A DNA stretch of 64,000 nucleotides, taken from the NCBI GenBank assembly GCA_028713675.1, contig JAQTNV010000012.1:6228-70227 (forward strand), written 5' to 3'. Source of the stretch: a bacterium. GTDB lineage: Bacteria > Desulfobacterota > JAPLJL01. How positions within the stretch are numbered: position 1 is the first letter of the stretch; each line of letters begins with the position of its first letter. This document shows, piece by piece, positions 34,913 to 42,798 of this stretch. The translations under genes and the position numbers were made by a program. The notes below the pieces were generated by a model. The model was given only the letters and a program-made list of their open reading frames with translations. It searched no databases and was not told the DNA's origin.

Positions 34913-35413
34913 TTATCTATGGCTGGCCCCGGCCGGCTGGGGGGTTGACCGGGATGGCTGTTTTTGGTCCGCCTGGTCTTTCATCCAATCCTCCATCCAA
35001 ACCCGGAGGTAACCGATCTGGGGGTCCACCCTGATTGCCAGGACCAGGGTGTTGATTGCCTCCGGGGCTTGATGCCGGGAGATCAGGTCCTGTGCTTTCT
35101 GGGCATATTCTCTCGCGATTTGTCCTTTCCAGAAAAGGGCCAGGCTGTTTTTCGGGTCCAGAGCCAGGATCTCCCGGCAGTATTTCCATTTCATCCAGGT
35201 GTCGCCGGTTTCGTTCATCCGCGCGGACCAGTTTTCGATCTTCCCTTCTCTTCCTATCCCCAGGGTTGTCTTTACCGTCCTTAACTCCTGGCGGAATAAC
35301 CAGGCCGAGGGGCAGGCCACCAGCAGAAAGATCACGCAATTTATCGTTATGCCTAATATTTTTTGATAATGTTTCACGTGAAACACCACATCAAAGCAAT
35401 TACCAAATTCCAA
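34913..35413 (-). CDS. Small membrane-anchored TPR-like protein overlapping a parS site
   Basis: Up to 166 residues. One transmembrane segment (INCVIFLLVACPSAWLF, about 24-40) is followed by a soluble part with a TPR-like helix pair (WKYCREILALDPKNSLALFWKGQIA, about 76-100; APEAINTLVLAIRVDPQIG, about 118-136) and a Gln/Pro-rich tail. No named family is recognised. The start is doubtful: the segment VFHVKH (about 10-15) is encoded by an exact parS site and codons before it lie in repeat sequence. Translation may therefore begin at one of the GTG codons at about 35389-35386 or further in. Confidence 0.6.
   Translation of the reverse strand: MEFGNCFDVVFHVKHYQKILGITINCVIFLLVACPSAWLFRQELRTVKTTLGIGREGKIENWSARMNETGDTWMKWKYCREILALDPKNSLALFWKGQIAREYAQKAQDLISRHQAPEAINTLVLAIRVDPQIGYLRVWMEDWMKDQADQKQPSRSTPQPAGASHR
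35370..35385. promoter_or_regulatory. parS centromere site 1
   Basis: The 16-base sequence TGTTTCACGTGAAACA is a perfect palindrome and identical to the consensus ParB-binding parS site. It is about 7.4 kb from dnaA, as expected of an origin-proximal partition site. It lies within the 5' part of the small membrane-protein ORF. Confidence 0.93.
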
Positions 35414-35480
35414 AATCCAATTACCAAACTAATCAAAGGCAGTTTCCTCGTTTGGAACTTGGAGCTTGGTAATTGCTTGC
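35400..35480. repeat. ATTACCA heptamer array between the two parS sites
   Basis: TTACCAA ATTCCAA AATCCAA TTACCAA (35400-35427), then an inverted TTTGGAA CTTGGAG CTTGGTA ATTGC block (35452-35476), then CTTGCCCTGAGCGGAGTCGAAG. The two arms could form a hairpin between the parS sites. Confidence 0.75.
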
Positions 35481-35515
35481 CCTGAGCGGAGTCGAAGGGG
35501 AGCTTGATTTGAATT

Positions 35516-35531
35516 TGTTTCACGTGAAACA
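35516..35531. promoter_or_regulatory. parS centromere site 2
   Basis: A second exact TGTTTCACGTGAAACA, 130 bases from the first and 4 bases beyond the mnmE stop codon. Paired exact sites make chance occurrence very unlikely. parA and parB are not in the window. Confidence 0.93.
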
Positions 35532-35534
35532 TCT

Positions 35535-36980
35535 CTATTTTCCCAGGCAGAACCGGGAGAAGATCTCCGAGAGAACCTCTTCCCGGTCGCCGAGAAACTC
35601 CCTTCCCAGGATTTCCCCCAGGCTTCCGCCGGCTTCCCGGAGGTCCTCAGCGATGAATTCGGGCGGCCGGTCTTCGGCCAGGGCCAGGATCCCCCGCTTC
35701 AGGGCCTCGCGAGCCCGGATCAGTCCCCGGTAATGCCGGAGGTTGGAGATCCAGATCTCGTCCCCCGACTGGGGTGAAGCGACCAGGGCCAGGATCTTTT
35801 CCTCCAGCCCGGCCAGGCCCGTCCCTTCCCGGGCGGAAACCCGGGAAAAACCGGCCCCGGGATAAAGGCCCCGGGCCTCTTCCTCCCGCACCGCCTCCGG
35901 CAGGTCCATTTTGTTCACAACCACGAATACCTGCGTCTGGGTTCCGGCGGACCGGAGTCCGTTTTCACCCTGGGTTTTCAGCCATTCGGCGGTCTGGTAA
36001 TCCTCCGGCCCCAGTCTTTCCGCGCCATCCAGAACCAAAACAATCAGATCGGCCTCCTCCAGGAAATGGTCGGACATCCGGATCCCGGCCTGTTCCACCC
36101 GGCCTCCGGTCTTCCTCCTCCCGGCGGTATCGTAATAAACCACCTTCCTTCCTTTTATATAGGCTGAGGCCTCGATTACATCCCTGGTGGTCCCCGGTTC
36201 CGGGTCCACCAGAGCCCGTTCCTTTTTCAGGAGCGCATTGAAAAGGCTCGATTTTCCCACATTGGGGCGTCCGATGATGGCGACCCGCAAACCCTCCCGG
36301 AGGATCTTTCCCTCCCGGAAATGGGAGGCCATCCCCGCGATCTCCCGTTCCATTGTTTCCAGGGCTTGTTTCATCCCCTTCCTCCCGGCCCGGTCCTCCG
36401 GGACATCCTCCGGAAAATCGATTTCCGCCTCCAGCCGCGCCAAGCCGGCAATCAGCGCCTCCCGCCAGGCTTCGATTTTATCCCGGAGCCGGCCGAGCAG
36501 CTGCCCGGCTGCCTGGGACAGCCCTTCCCGGGTCTGGGCCTGGACCAGGTCCAAAACCGCCTCGGCCTGGGTCAGGTCCAATTTTCCCCGCAGATACGCC
36601 CGGAGCGTAAATTCCCCCCGGTCGGCCAGGCGGGCCCCGGCTTCCACCAGGTTCCGGACCAGTTCCGCCATCATCACCGGGCTTCCGTGCCCGTGGATTT
36701 CGATCACGTCTTCGCCGGTATAGGAATAAGGGGCGGGCATGTAAAGCAGAAGACCGTCATCCAGGATTTCGCCCCCGGCCCCACGGATTTCGCCCCGGTA
36801 TAAATGCCGGGGTTTCCAGGCCGGGCCGGATCCGGCGTCCTTCTCCCGGCCTCCCCGGACGTTAAAGAACCTCCGGGCTAACTCCGGGGCGCGGGGCCCC
36901 GAGATCCGAACCACACCCACCCCTCCCTCTCCGGGCGGGGTGGCCGGGGCCACTATTGTGTCGGAATAGTTATTCACCAA
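35535..36980 (-). CDS. mnmE: tRNA modification GTPase MnmE
   Basis: With MnmG it installs the carboxymethylaminomethyl/aminomethyl group on U34 of tRNAs. The N-terminal formyl-THF-binding domain has PPGEGGVGVVRISG and the helical domain follows. The inserted G domain has GRPNVGKSSLFNALL (P-loop, about 237-251), PGTTRDVIEA, DTAG and VVNKMDLP. The C-terminus ends FCLGK, the CxGK catalytic motif. At 481 residues it is slightly longer than usual. The G3 loop reads DTAGRRKTGG where DTAGIR is common. The start is TTG (36980) or the adjacent GTG, both followed by VNNYSDTIVAPATP. mnmG (gidA) is not next to it here. Confidence 0.96.
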   Translation of the reverse strand: MVNNYSDTIVAPATPPGEGGVGVVRISGPRAPELARRFFNVRGGREKDAGSGPAWKPRHLYRGEIRGAGGEILDDGLLLYMPAPYSYTGEDVIEIHGHGSPVMMAELVRNLVEAGARLADRGEFTLRAYLRGKLDLTQAEAVLDLVQAQTREGLSQAAGQLLGRLRDKIEAWREALIAGLARLEAEIDFPEDVPEDRAGRKGMKQALETMEREIAGMASHFREGKILREGLRVAIIGRPNVGKSSLFNALLKKERALVDPEPGTTRDVIEASAYIKGRKVVYYDTAGRRKTGGRVEQAGIRMSDHFLEEADLIVLVLDGAERLGPEDYQTAEWLKTQGENGLRSAGTQTQVFVVVNKMDLPEAVREEEARGLYPGAGFSRVSAREGTGLAGLEEKILALVASPQSGDEIWISNLRHYRGLIRAREALKRGILALAEDRPPEFIAEDLREAGGSLGEILGREFLGDREEVLSEIFSRFCLGK

Positions 36981-37049
36981 TTCTCAAAGGAATCGTTTCC
37001 GAAAAACCTTCTGTTTCCAATGTTGGTAATAAAGTCGAAAAACCGGGGT

Positions 37050-38465
37050 TCAATAGATTATCTGCTGGTTTGACCCGGTCAGGGGATCAACCACCAGGAT
37101 CCGGCCTCCGGAGGTGTCGGTGACCCAGACCCATCCCCGGGTTTCGTCCAGATACAGCTGCGGTGCCGCCGCCCCGACATATTTACCGGTGATCCCGTCC
37201 TGGGTGGTGATGGAAAACGCGTCCCCCGCGCTGGCGGGGTATTCCCCGGCGGAAAGGAGGAAGCTTAATTCCCCTCCGGTGGTGGTATAGGCCTCGCCTT
37301 CCTGAGCCAGGTCCGGCTGCGTCCCGCTGACGGTTCCTTCCACCTGCCATCCGGATCCGGTGTAGGTTATCGTCCAGGTCTCCGCTTTGGTCACCCCGAG
37401 ACAACTGGCGGTCTTGATTTTGCTGATTTCCGGGTTGGAAACGGGATCGACATCGGCAAACACCGCGCTCCCCGCCGAGCTGTAGTCCGAGCCCAGACTT
37501 CCGTAGCAGCCGGAAGCGAAGTCGAAAAGATGCAGGTATCCCGCGAGCGTCACCCAGATCAGAACCGGATCCCCGGAGAGTTTCCCGGCCGCCATTCCCC
37601 CGGTCAGTCCTTTGAGATCAACCTTCCGGGTGGACTCGGTCTGGTCCAGGGAAAATTTATAAGCCAGGGTCTGGCCTTCCGGGACAATCATGACCGCGCC
37701 CCCCGGATACGCCTGGGGAGAAAAAAGAATCGTCCGGCAGGCTCCCACCCCGGAAAGCTCCGGGGTCCAGGGAAGGTCCGTGACCTGGTTGAAATCGGTC
37801 AGCCCCAGCCAGCCGAACCGGGTTTCGCCCGGCCCGTAGCGGAGCAGCAGATGCCCGCCATCGGGGGCGAGCTCCAGGCCCCTGGTTTCGGGTATCACCG
37901 CCAGGGTCTGGGCTTCGGCGGCGGAAAGCGTGGCGGGAAGCTTCATGATCGTGCCGGACCCTCCGGAAGCATAAACATCCGCAAGCAGGAGATACACCGC
38001 GCCCCCGTCAGCCACGGCAAAATCCCGGGGCAGATCCGGAAGACCCAGAGTGCTTTGAACGGTGAAACCCTGGGTCTCGTAACTCCGCAGGACCGGTCCG
38101 GTCGCATTTTCCGCCATCAGAACCAGGCGGTTTCCGTCCGGGCTCATTTTCAGGTCCAAAATGCTTTCCCCTAGGCTGAGGACCGGGAGCTTGGCTTTTT
38201 TCCCGTCGTCACCCACCTTTTCCGGGATTTCATAGTCCTCGGCGCCAACCGTCCAGATTTTCCCCAGGGCCCTCTCCCCGACGATCACCATCCCGGAGGC
38301 CTCGCCCCGGACAAAGTCCGGAGCGGTCAGGAGATCCGTCGCGGTCGATGACGAGCCGCAGGCAAAACCCCAAAAGGCCAGAATGGCCCCGGCGGCCAGG
38401 AAAAACGAAGCCTTCCGGCATAAACGCAATTTTTCTGTCTGGTTTGGTAATTGGAATTTGGTCAT
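37050..38465 (-). CDS. Beta-propeller-like lipoprotein 1
   Basis: Predicted outer-surface or periplasmic lipoprotein of 471 residues. The signal sequence (SFFLAAGAILAFWGFAC) ends in a lipobox-like GFAC. The mature part shows repeated four-strand blades with phrases such as LDLKMSPDGNRLVLMAEN, RGLELAPDGGHLLLRYG and GRILVVDPLTGSNQQIIY, typical of NHL/YVTN-type propellers. A segment near 350-415 (WTITYTGSGWQVEGTVSGTQ) looks like an inserted beta-sandwich. The first dozen codons of the annotated ORF lie in a TTGGTAA heptamer array, so the real start may be the in-frame TTG before RLCRKASFF. It pairs with the next gene, 14 bases upstream. Confidence 0.75.
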   Translation of the reverse strand: MTKFQLPNQTEKLRLCRKASFFLAAGAILAFWGFACGSSSTATDLLTAPDFVRGEASGMVIVGERALGKIWTVGAEDYEIPEKVGDDGKKAKLPVLSLGESILDLKMSPDGNRLVLMAENATGPVLRSYETQGFTVQSTLGLPDLPRDFAVADGGAVYLLLADVYASGGSGTIMKLPATLSAAEAQTLAVIPETRGLELAPDGGHLLLRYGPGETRFGWLGLTDFNQVTDLPWTPELSGVGACRTILFSPQAYPGGAVMIVPEGQTLAYKFSLDQTESTRKVDLKGLTGGMAAGKLSGDPVLIWVTLAGYLHLFDFASGCYGSLGSDYSSAGSAVFADVDPVSNPEISKIKTASCLGVTKAETWTITYTGSGWQVEGTVSGTQPDLAQEGEAYTTTGGELSFLLSAGEYPASAGDAFSITTQDGITGKYVGAAAPQLYLDETRGWVWVTDTSGGRILVVDPLTGSNQQIIY

Positions 38466-38479
38466 TGGTTATTGGTTCT
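38441..38479. repeat. TTGGTAA heptamer array between the two propeller lipoprotein genes
   Basis: TTGGTAA TTGGAAT TTGGTCA TTGGTTA TTGGTTC is five consecutive 7-mers, the complement of the ATTACCA family. It supplies the apparent start region of lipoprotein 1. Confidence 0.85.
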
Positions 38480-39598
38480 TTATTCCCCCGGCGTCCAATA
38501 GCTTTCCACCGCCAGATTCTCCAGATCCAGCACAACGATATCCCCGGACTCGTAGCCGGTCACCAGGGCCCGGCCCGGCTCCGGCCCGATCATGATCTCG
38601 GAGGGTCCTTTTCCCCGTTCCACCTTGCCTTCCGTCTTGAGGGTGCTGATGACTTTTATGGTTTCCCCTCTTTCCCGGTCCAGGACCCAGATTTCGTCGC
38701 GCTTCGGGGAACTCAGGAAGAAACGGGAGCCCTGGCTTTCCAAGTCAAACGGATATACTCCCTCGCCCAGGGGGATCGCCCCCTCGAGACCGGCGGTCGG
38801 GTTGAAATAGAGAAGGGCCTGGGGCGAGCCGGCGGCGATGTAAACTCCTTCCGCTCCGACCCAGAGAGCCCGGGCCCTCATTAACGGCACGGTCCCCGGG
38901 CTCACCCCGGCAAAATATGACTGCAGGGCCGGGGGGGAGAGGCTGAGGAGATAGACGTAGTTCCCGCTGTCGGGAGTCACCCAGACATGGTCGCCGGCGG
39001 GATTAAAGCGGACCCGGATGGGATAAACCGAGCCGAGGGATACCCGGCCGAGCTCGCTGTCCGCCCCGGCGTGGTAAAAAATCACGTCTCCCGATCCGGT
39101 CGCCGCCACCGCGACTGTCCCGTCCAGGGGGCTGATGTCCAGGCCGAACGGGTCCGACCCCCCCCGCCCCTTTTCGCTGGCCTCGCCGCTGATGGGGATC
39201 ACCCGGAGGAAATGCACGTCTTCACCTTCGATCCGGAAAACCAGAAGGCTGTCCTGCAATCTGTCGGTCAGATAGAGGAAACCCCGGACGGGATCGGCTT
39301 TGACCTCCCCGAGGTAAGAGTAATTTACCCGATCGAAAACCAGCGGGATCACCGCTTTTTGCTCCCGGGCCCTGGAAAAGAGGGTCAGAAACGCCGAGCA
39401 GTAAATCCCCCGGGCGTTGGAACTCGCCACCACGATGGTCTGGTCAAACCAGGTGGTTCCCAGGGGATATTCCAGCCGGCTGTAGTCGGCCGGAACCGGC
39501 TGACAGATCCGGGAATCGCTCGAGCATCCCCCGAGGAATGCGAGCAAAATCACCCCGGTCCAGCCGCAGATTTTCCGTCCCGCCCGTTTCAACCTCAT
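38480..39598 (-). CDS. Beta-propeller-like lipoprotein 2
   Basis: 372 residues with a clear lipoprotein signal (KICGWTGVILLAFLGGC, lipobox LGGC, Cys near 25). The mature region is built of beta-propeller blades with phrases such as GFLYLTDRLQDSLLVFRIEG, GLDISPLDGTVAVAATGSGDVIFY, VRFNPAGDHVWVTPDSGNYVYLL and ALVTGYESGDIVVLDLENLAVESYW. It is paralogous in architecture to the downstream lipoprotein, and the two are probably one transcription unit. The role is unknown; surface binding or a scaffold is likely. It separates the Jag-like gene from mnmE, an interruption of the usual origin gene order. Confidence 0.8.
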   Translation of the reverse strand: MRLKRAGRKICGWTGVILLAFLGGCSSDSRICQPVPADYSRLEYPLGTTWFDQTIVVASSNARGIYCSAFLTLFSRAREQKAVIPLVFDRVNYSYLGEVKADPVRGFLYLTDRLQDSLLVFRIEGEDVHFLRVIPISGEASEKGRGGSDPFGLDISPLDGTVAVAATGSGDVIFYHAGADSELGRVSLGSVYPIRVRFNPAGDHVWVTPDSGNYVYLLSLSPPALQSYFAGVSPGTVPLMRARALWVGAEGVYIAAGSPQALLYFNPTAGLEGAIPLGEGVYPFDLESQGSRFFLSSPKRDEIWVLDRERGETIKVISTLKTEGKVERGKGPSEIMIGPEPGRALVTGYESGDIVVLDLENLAVESYWTPGE

Positions 39599-39617
39599 CC
39601 TCGCTTTTCGATAATTG

Positions 39618-40043
39618 CTAATCGGGAATGATGTGCACCATTTTTTCCCAGCCTTCCCCTTCGCTCTCGGTTTTCATCCCTTTTTCCTTGCTCACGAGCT
39701 GGTGGATTATTCTTCTCTCCGCCGGTAAAAACGGTCCCAGGGTTACGGGTTCGCCCCGTTGTCTGACCCGGGCAATGGCCCGGAGGGTCATTTCCTCAAT
39801 CTGCTGCTTCTGCCGCTCCCGGTACCCGCCGCAATCCACCCGGACGGCGCGCTCGCCCCCGACGATGACCCGGATGATCCACTCGAGCGCTTCCAGGGTC
39901 CGGCCTTTTCTCCCGATCAGGATGCCTTCCTCGGAGTTGATCTGGAGACACGTCTCCCCTTCCCGGTCCTCGCGCCGGACCGGGGCGGGAAAACCCATCT
40001 GGCGGAGGATATTTTCCAGAATTACTTCTGGTTGCTCGCTCAA
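39618..40043 (-). CDS. jag: Jag/KhpB-like KH-R3H RNA-binding protein, short form
   Basis: RNA-binding protein conserved next to yidC. The 141 residues have a KH domain (about 30-75) with LIGRKGRTLEALEWIIRVIV and an R3H domain (about 78-135) with the RRIIHQLVS motif. The Jag N-terminal domain found in Firmicutes is absent, as in many Desulfobacterota. The start is TTG at 40043; it overlaps the yidC stop as TTGA, so expression is coupled to YidC. The gene is 19 bases before lipoprotein 2. Confidence 0.92.
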   Translation of the reverse strand: MSEQPEVILENILRQMGFPAPVRREDREGETCLQINSEEGILIGRKGRTLEALEWIIRVIVGGERAVRVDCGGYRERQKQQIEEMTLRAIARVRQRGEPVTLGPFLPAERRIIHQLVSKEKGMKTESEGEGWEKMVHIIPD

Positions 40044-41674
40044 GCTTTTTTCCTCACCTTCAGGTTCTGCGGTTTCTGGGCCTCCCCCGCAATCGTGCGG
40101 TTGACCCAGAATTGCTGGGCGATGGAAAGGATATTGTTCACCAGCCAGTAGATCACCAGTCCCGAGGGAAAACCCCAGAACATGAAGGTGAAAATCAACG
40201 GCATCAGCATCATGATCTGGGCCTGGCGCGGATCCCCCACCTGGGGAGAGAGCTTCTGCTGGAGATACATGCTCCCGCCCATGAGCAGGGGCAGAAGCCG
40301 GAAGGGAATCGTGACCCCCAGAATCGGGAGGTCCAGCAGATGCTCGGGCGCGGAGAGATCGTTGACCCAGAGGAAAAAGGGCGCGTGCCGGAGCTCAATC
40401 GAATACATCAGGGCCTGGTAGAGGGCGATGAAAATGGGGATCTGGATGAGGATGGGCAGGCACCCGCTGGCGGGGTTGATCTTCTCCTGTTTGTAGAGGT
40501 TCATCATTTCCCGGCTGAGACGCTCCTTGTCCCCCTTGTATTTTTCCTGGATTTCCTTGAGCTTGGGCTGGACCACCTGCATTTTTTTCATCGATTTCAT
40601 GCTGATCTGGGTGAAGGGGTAAAAAAGGATCTTGATCAGGAAAGTCAGAAGGATGATGGCGACCCCGTAATTTTTCACCCCGCGATTGAGCCATTTCAGC
40701 AGGGCCAGGAGCGGCCGGGCGATGGACCCGAACCACCCCAGGTTAATGGCCCGCTCGAGTTCCACCCCGGCGGAGGCCAGGATATCCAGATCCTTGGGTC
40801 CGCTGAAAATCGACAGGCTGCTCTCCCCCTTCGGGAGCTTGAGATACACCACCACCTTTTCCCCTTCGGCGTCCTGCCTCCGGCTGATCCGGAGGGCCGA
40901 GCCCGGCGGCGGAACGAAGGCGATCATGAAATACTTGTTCTCAAACCCCGCCCAGCGGACTCCCTCCGGGAAGACCTGGGTGGAGCTGAGCTTGTCGAGC
41001 GGAAAGCGCTTCACGTCCCGGTTGATCAGGGCCACGGCCTCGGTGAAAGTTCCTTCTTCCTGGTAGCTGCCCCGCTTGCCTTTGACCACCTGGCTTTCGG
41101 TCACCACCGAGAGGGAGGTGGTCCCGGTCGCGGGCCCGGCGTAGCTCAGGTCCCAGAGGTAGGATCCCGGGTGGAACTGGTATACCCGGATGCCTCCCTT
41201 CCGGTCCTCGGGTTCCAGGATAACCTTGGTCTCCCCGGCCAGGCGGATTTCCTCCGCCGGCGAGGTGTATTTCACCGCGTAGTCCCCCGTCTCATCCTGT
41301 TCGTTCAGGAAGTTGACGGGAATGTATCCCCCGGGCCCGGCCAGTTCCACCAGGTTGATCGGGGGCGATCCCGGCTTGACCTGCTTGCGGTATTTCTCGA
41401 GCGCGAGGGTCCGGATTCTGGCCCCGGTCAGATCGATGTCCATCTGGAGAAGTTCTCCGGAGATCCTCAGGCTCTGGCCCACGGTTTTCTCCGAGACAAA
41501 CTGCGGCGGGGACAGGGCCTCCCGGACAATGGGGACCGGGGCTTTTTCCGTGACCGCCTCGGTCGGAGCGGGCTGGTTCTTCGGGTTTTTCTTCGGATTA
41601 CCGATAAAAAATATCTGGTAGAGAAATACGATCAGCAGGGAAAGCACTACCGCGATGATGGCTCGTTTTTCCAT
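40040..41674 (-). CDS. yidC: Membrane protein insertase YidC
   Basis: Inserts and folds inner-membrane proteins, alone or with SecYEG. The 544 residues follow the Gram-negative plan. An N-terminal signal anchor (IIAVVLSLLIVFLYQIFFI, about 5-23) and a Pro-rich linker precede the beta-supersandwich periplasmic domain (about 60-335). The conserved five-helix core from about 345 begins NYGVAIILLTFLIKILFYPF (with the hydrophilic-groove region) and contains MKKMQVVQPKLKEIQEKYKGD (the cytoplasmic coiled coil). It continues with GCLPILIQIPIFIALYQAL and FMFWGFPSGLVIYWLVNNIL. An AAGGA site precedes the ATG. It lies 15 bases after yidD in the rpmH-rnpA-yidD-yidC-jag string. Confidence 0.97.
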   Translation of the reverse strand: MEKRAIIAVVLSLLIVFLYQIFFIGNPKKNPKNQPAPTEAVTEKAPVPIVREALSPPQFVSEKTVGQSLRISGELLQMDIDLTGARIRTLALEKYRKQVKPGSPPINLVELAGPGGYIPVNFLNEQDETGDYAVKYTSPAEEIRLAGETKVILEPEDRKGGIRVYQFHPGSYLWDLSYAGPATGTTSLSVVTESQVVKGKRGSYQEEGTFTEAVALINRDVKRFPLDKLSSTQVFPEGVRWAGFENKYFMIAFVPPPGSALRISRRQDAEGEKVVVYLKLPKGESSLSIFSGPKDLDILASAGVELERAINLGWFGSIARPLLALLKWLNRGVKNYGVAIILLTFLIKILFYPFTQISMKSMKKMQVVQPKLKEIQEKYKGDKERLSREMMNLYKQEKINPASGCLPILIQIPIFIALYQALMYSIELRHAPFFLWVNDLSAPEHLLDLPILGVTIPFRLLPLLMGGSMYLQQKLSPQVGDPRQAQIMMLMPLIFTFMFWGFPSGLVIYWLVNNILSIAQQFWVNRTIAGEAQKPQNLKVRKKA

Positions 41675-41689
41675 GTTGGTTTTTAATCC

Positions 41690-41929
41690 TTAACCGGCCT
41701 TTCGGACCGGATCGTACCCTCCCCGACTCCAGGGGTGGCACCTTAATACCCGACGGAAAGCCAGCCAGAGTCCCGGCCGGATCCCCCGGGTGATGATCGC
41801 CTCCCGGGCGTATTCGGAGCAGGTGGGATAATACCGGCAGGCCGGCGGAAAAATCGGGGAGAGGAAGATCTGGTAAAACCGGATCAGGCCGAGCAGGATC
41901 TGCTTCGCCGCCTCCGTCACCTTATTCAT
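41690..41929 (-). CDS. yidD: Membrane protein insertion efficiency factor YidD
   Basis: Small amphipathic protein (79 residues) that assists YidC. It carries the family signature [31 protein letters not shown] (about 15-45), with the paired cysteines, and [13 protein letters not shown] near the C-terminus. The ATG at 41929 overlaps the rnpA stop by 8 bases. A longer in-frame ORF to 42115 overlaps rnpA and is rejected. Confidence 0.95.
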   Translation of the reverse strand: MNKVTEAAKQILLGLIRFYQIFLSPIFPPACRYYPTCSEYAREAIITRGIRPGLWLAFRRVLRCHPWSRGGYDPVRKAG

Positions 41930-42221
41930 CCCGGCGGATCTCCCTGCTGATTTTCTTCCCCGCTTGCTCCAAGATTTCTCCCAATCTCTGAAACCCGAGC
42001 TGCTCGCTCCCCTCCCCGGCCCGGATGACCAGGTCCAGACGCTGCGCGAACCAGGCCGGGTGCAGCCGCAGCAGTTCCCGGATTCTCCGGCGGATCCGGT
42101 TCCGCCGGACCGCACTCTGGACTTGCCGGCGGCCGATCACCACCGCCCTGACCCCAACCGATCCGGGCTGGTAAATAAAAGTCAGGGGGACCATCCGGAG
42201 GCGGTTTCCTCCCGTAATCAC
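41922..42221 (-). CDS. rnpA: Ribonuclease P protein component (start unresolved)
   Basis: Protein subunit of RNase P, needed for tRNA 5' maturation. The diagnostic RNR motif is present as [14 protein letters not shown] (about 37-50), preceded by strands [10 protein letters not shown] and VRAVVIG and followed by RLDLVIRAG. The only canonical start is the GTG at 42221, giving 99 residues, with GGGAG 9 bases upstream. However, the codons before it (KNKSREIRD) look like the family's usual N-terminal region, and there is no ATG, GTG or TTG in that frame back to the start of rpmH. Either the protein is N-terminally short, it uses a rare start such as ATC near 42257, or the sequence hides a frameshift. 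Confidence 0.88.
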   Translation of the reverse strand: MITGGNRLRMVPLTFIYQPGSVGVRAVVIGRRQVQSAVRRNRIRRRIRELLRLHPAWFAQRLDLVIRAGEGSEQLGFQRLGEILEQAGKKISREIRRDE

Positions 42222-42282
42222 GTCCCTGATCTCCCGGCTCTTATTCTTCCTGGCTGGGGTGGAGATTGTTTGCTTTCCCCTG

Positions 42283-42435
42283 CTACTTGTCGCGATTTGC
42301 CGTGACGGACAACCGCTTCCGGCCCTTGGCCCGGCGGCGGCTGAGTACTTTCCTTCCGCCCGGGGTCGCCATCCGCGACAGGAATCCGTGCGTTCTGACT
42401 CGCCTGAGATTATGAGGCTGGTAGGTTCTCTTCAT
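42283..42435 (-). CDS. rpmH: Ribosomal protein bL34
   Basis: 50-residue basic protein of the large ribosomal subunit, fully recognisable: begins [18 protein letters not shown], continues [19 protein letters not shown] and ends in [18 protein letters not shown] ribosome site precedes the ATG. It is the first gene of the leftward origin operon and is followed by rnpA. Confidence 0.98.
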   Translation of the reverse strand: MKRTYQPHNLRRVRTHGFLSRMATPGGRKVLSRRRAKGRKRLSVTANRDK

Positions 42436-42468
42436 TATTTCCTCTTTCCTCTGATAAAATTACTCTCT

Positions 42469-42499
42469 ATAATAACGACTTCCCCCGCTTTATTGTCAA
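42469..42499 (-). promoter_or_regulatory. Likely sigma70-type promoter of rpmH
   Basis: On the minus strand a perfect TTGACA (42499-42494) is followed after 18-19 bases by TTATTAT (about 42475-42469). It would start transcription about 25-30 bases before the rpmH ATG. Confidence 0.6.
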
Positions 42500-42599
42500 G
42501 ATCACGGGAGGAAAAATTTTTTACCCCCAAGCTCTTGAAATCTTATTTTATCGTGATAGATTATTCAACTTAAAATCATCTCCGACTGGCAGTTTGGAG

Positions 42600-42619
42600 T
42601 TATCCACAACTGTTGATAA
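42600..42619. promoter_or_regulatory. Two convergent DnaA boxes
   Basis: TTATCCACA (42600-42608), the exact consensus, faces TGTTGATAA (42611-42619; complement TTATCAACA) across two bases. The arrangement could serve in origin activation or dnaA autoregulation. Confidence 0.8.
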
Positions 42620-42798
42620 TTCTGTTTAAGACGTAAAAGGGCTTGCCACCGACGGAAGAGAAACCGCGGTCGGGGATTTTATCGGGGGAAGCCGGGAGGG
42701 AAGGCCCCGCCCGTTTTGACGAAAAGGCGGCCCCGCGCTCCGGCTTTTCTTCCCCGGTTTTCGAAAAAATCAGGATGAGCAACGGCAGGTAAATCAGC

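Larger units (their letters stand above)
42436..42798. other. Origin region, part 1: rpmH-dnaA intergenic
   Basis: 363 bases between the divergent rpmH and dnaA genes. AT-rich on the rpmH side (with the rpmH promoter and TTATTTTATCGTGATAGATTATTCAAC-type sequence) and GC-rich on the dnaA side. Contains a convergent pair of DnaA-box sequences at 42600-42619. Gene direction switches here, leftward on the left and rightward on the right, as at a bidirectional replication origin. Confidence 0.75.

Noticed and set aside
41930-42115. N-terminal extension of yidD to 42115
   Set aside because: It overlaps most of rnpA in another frame. The YidD family starts at the ATG at 41929.
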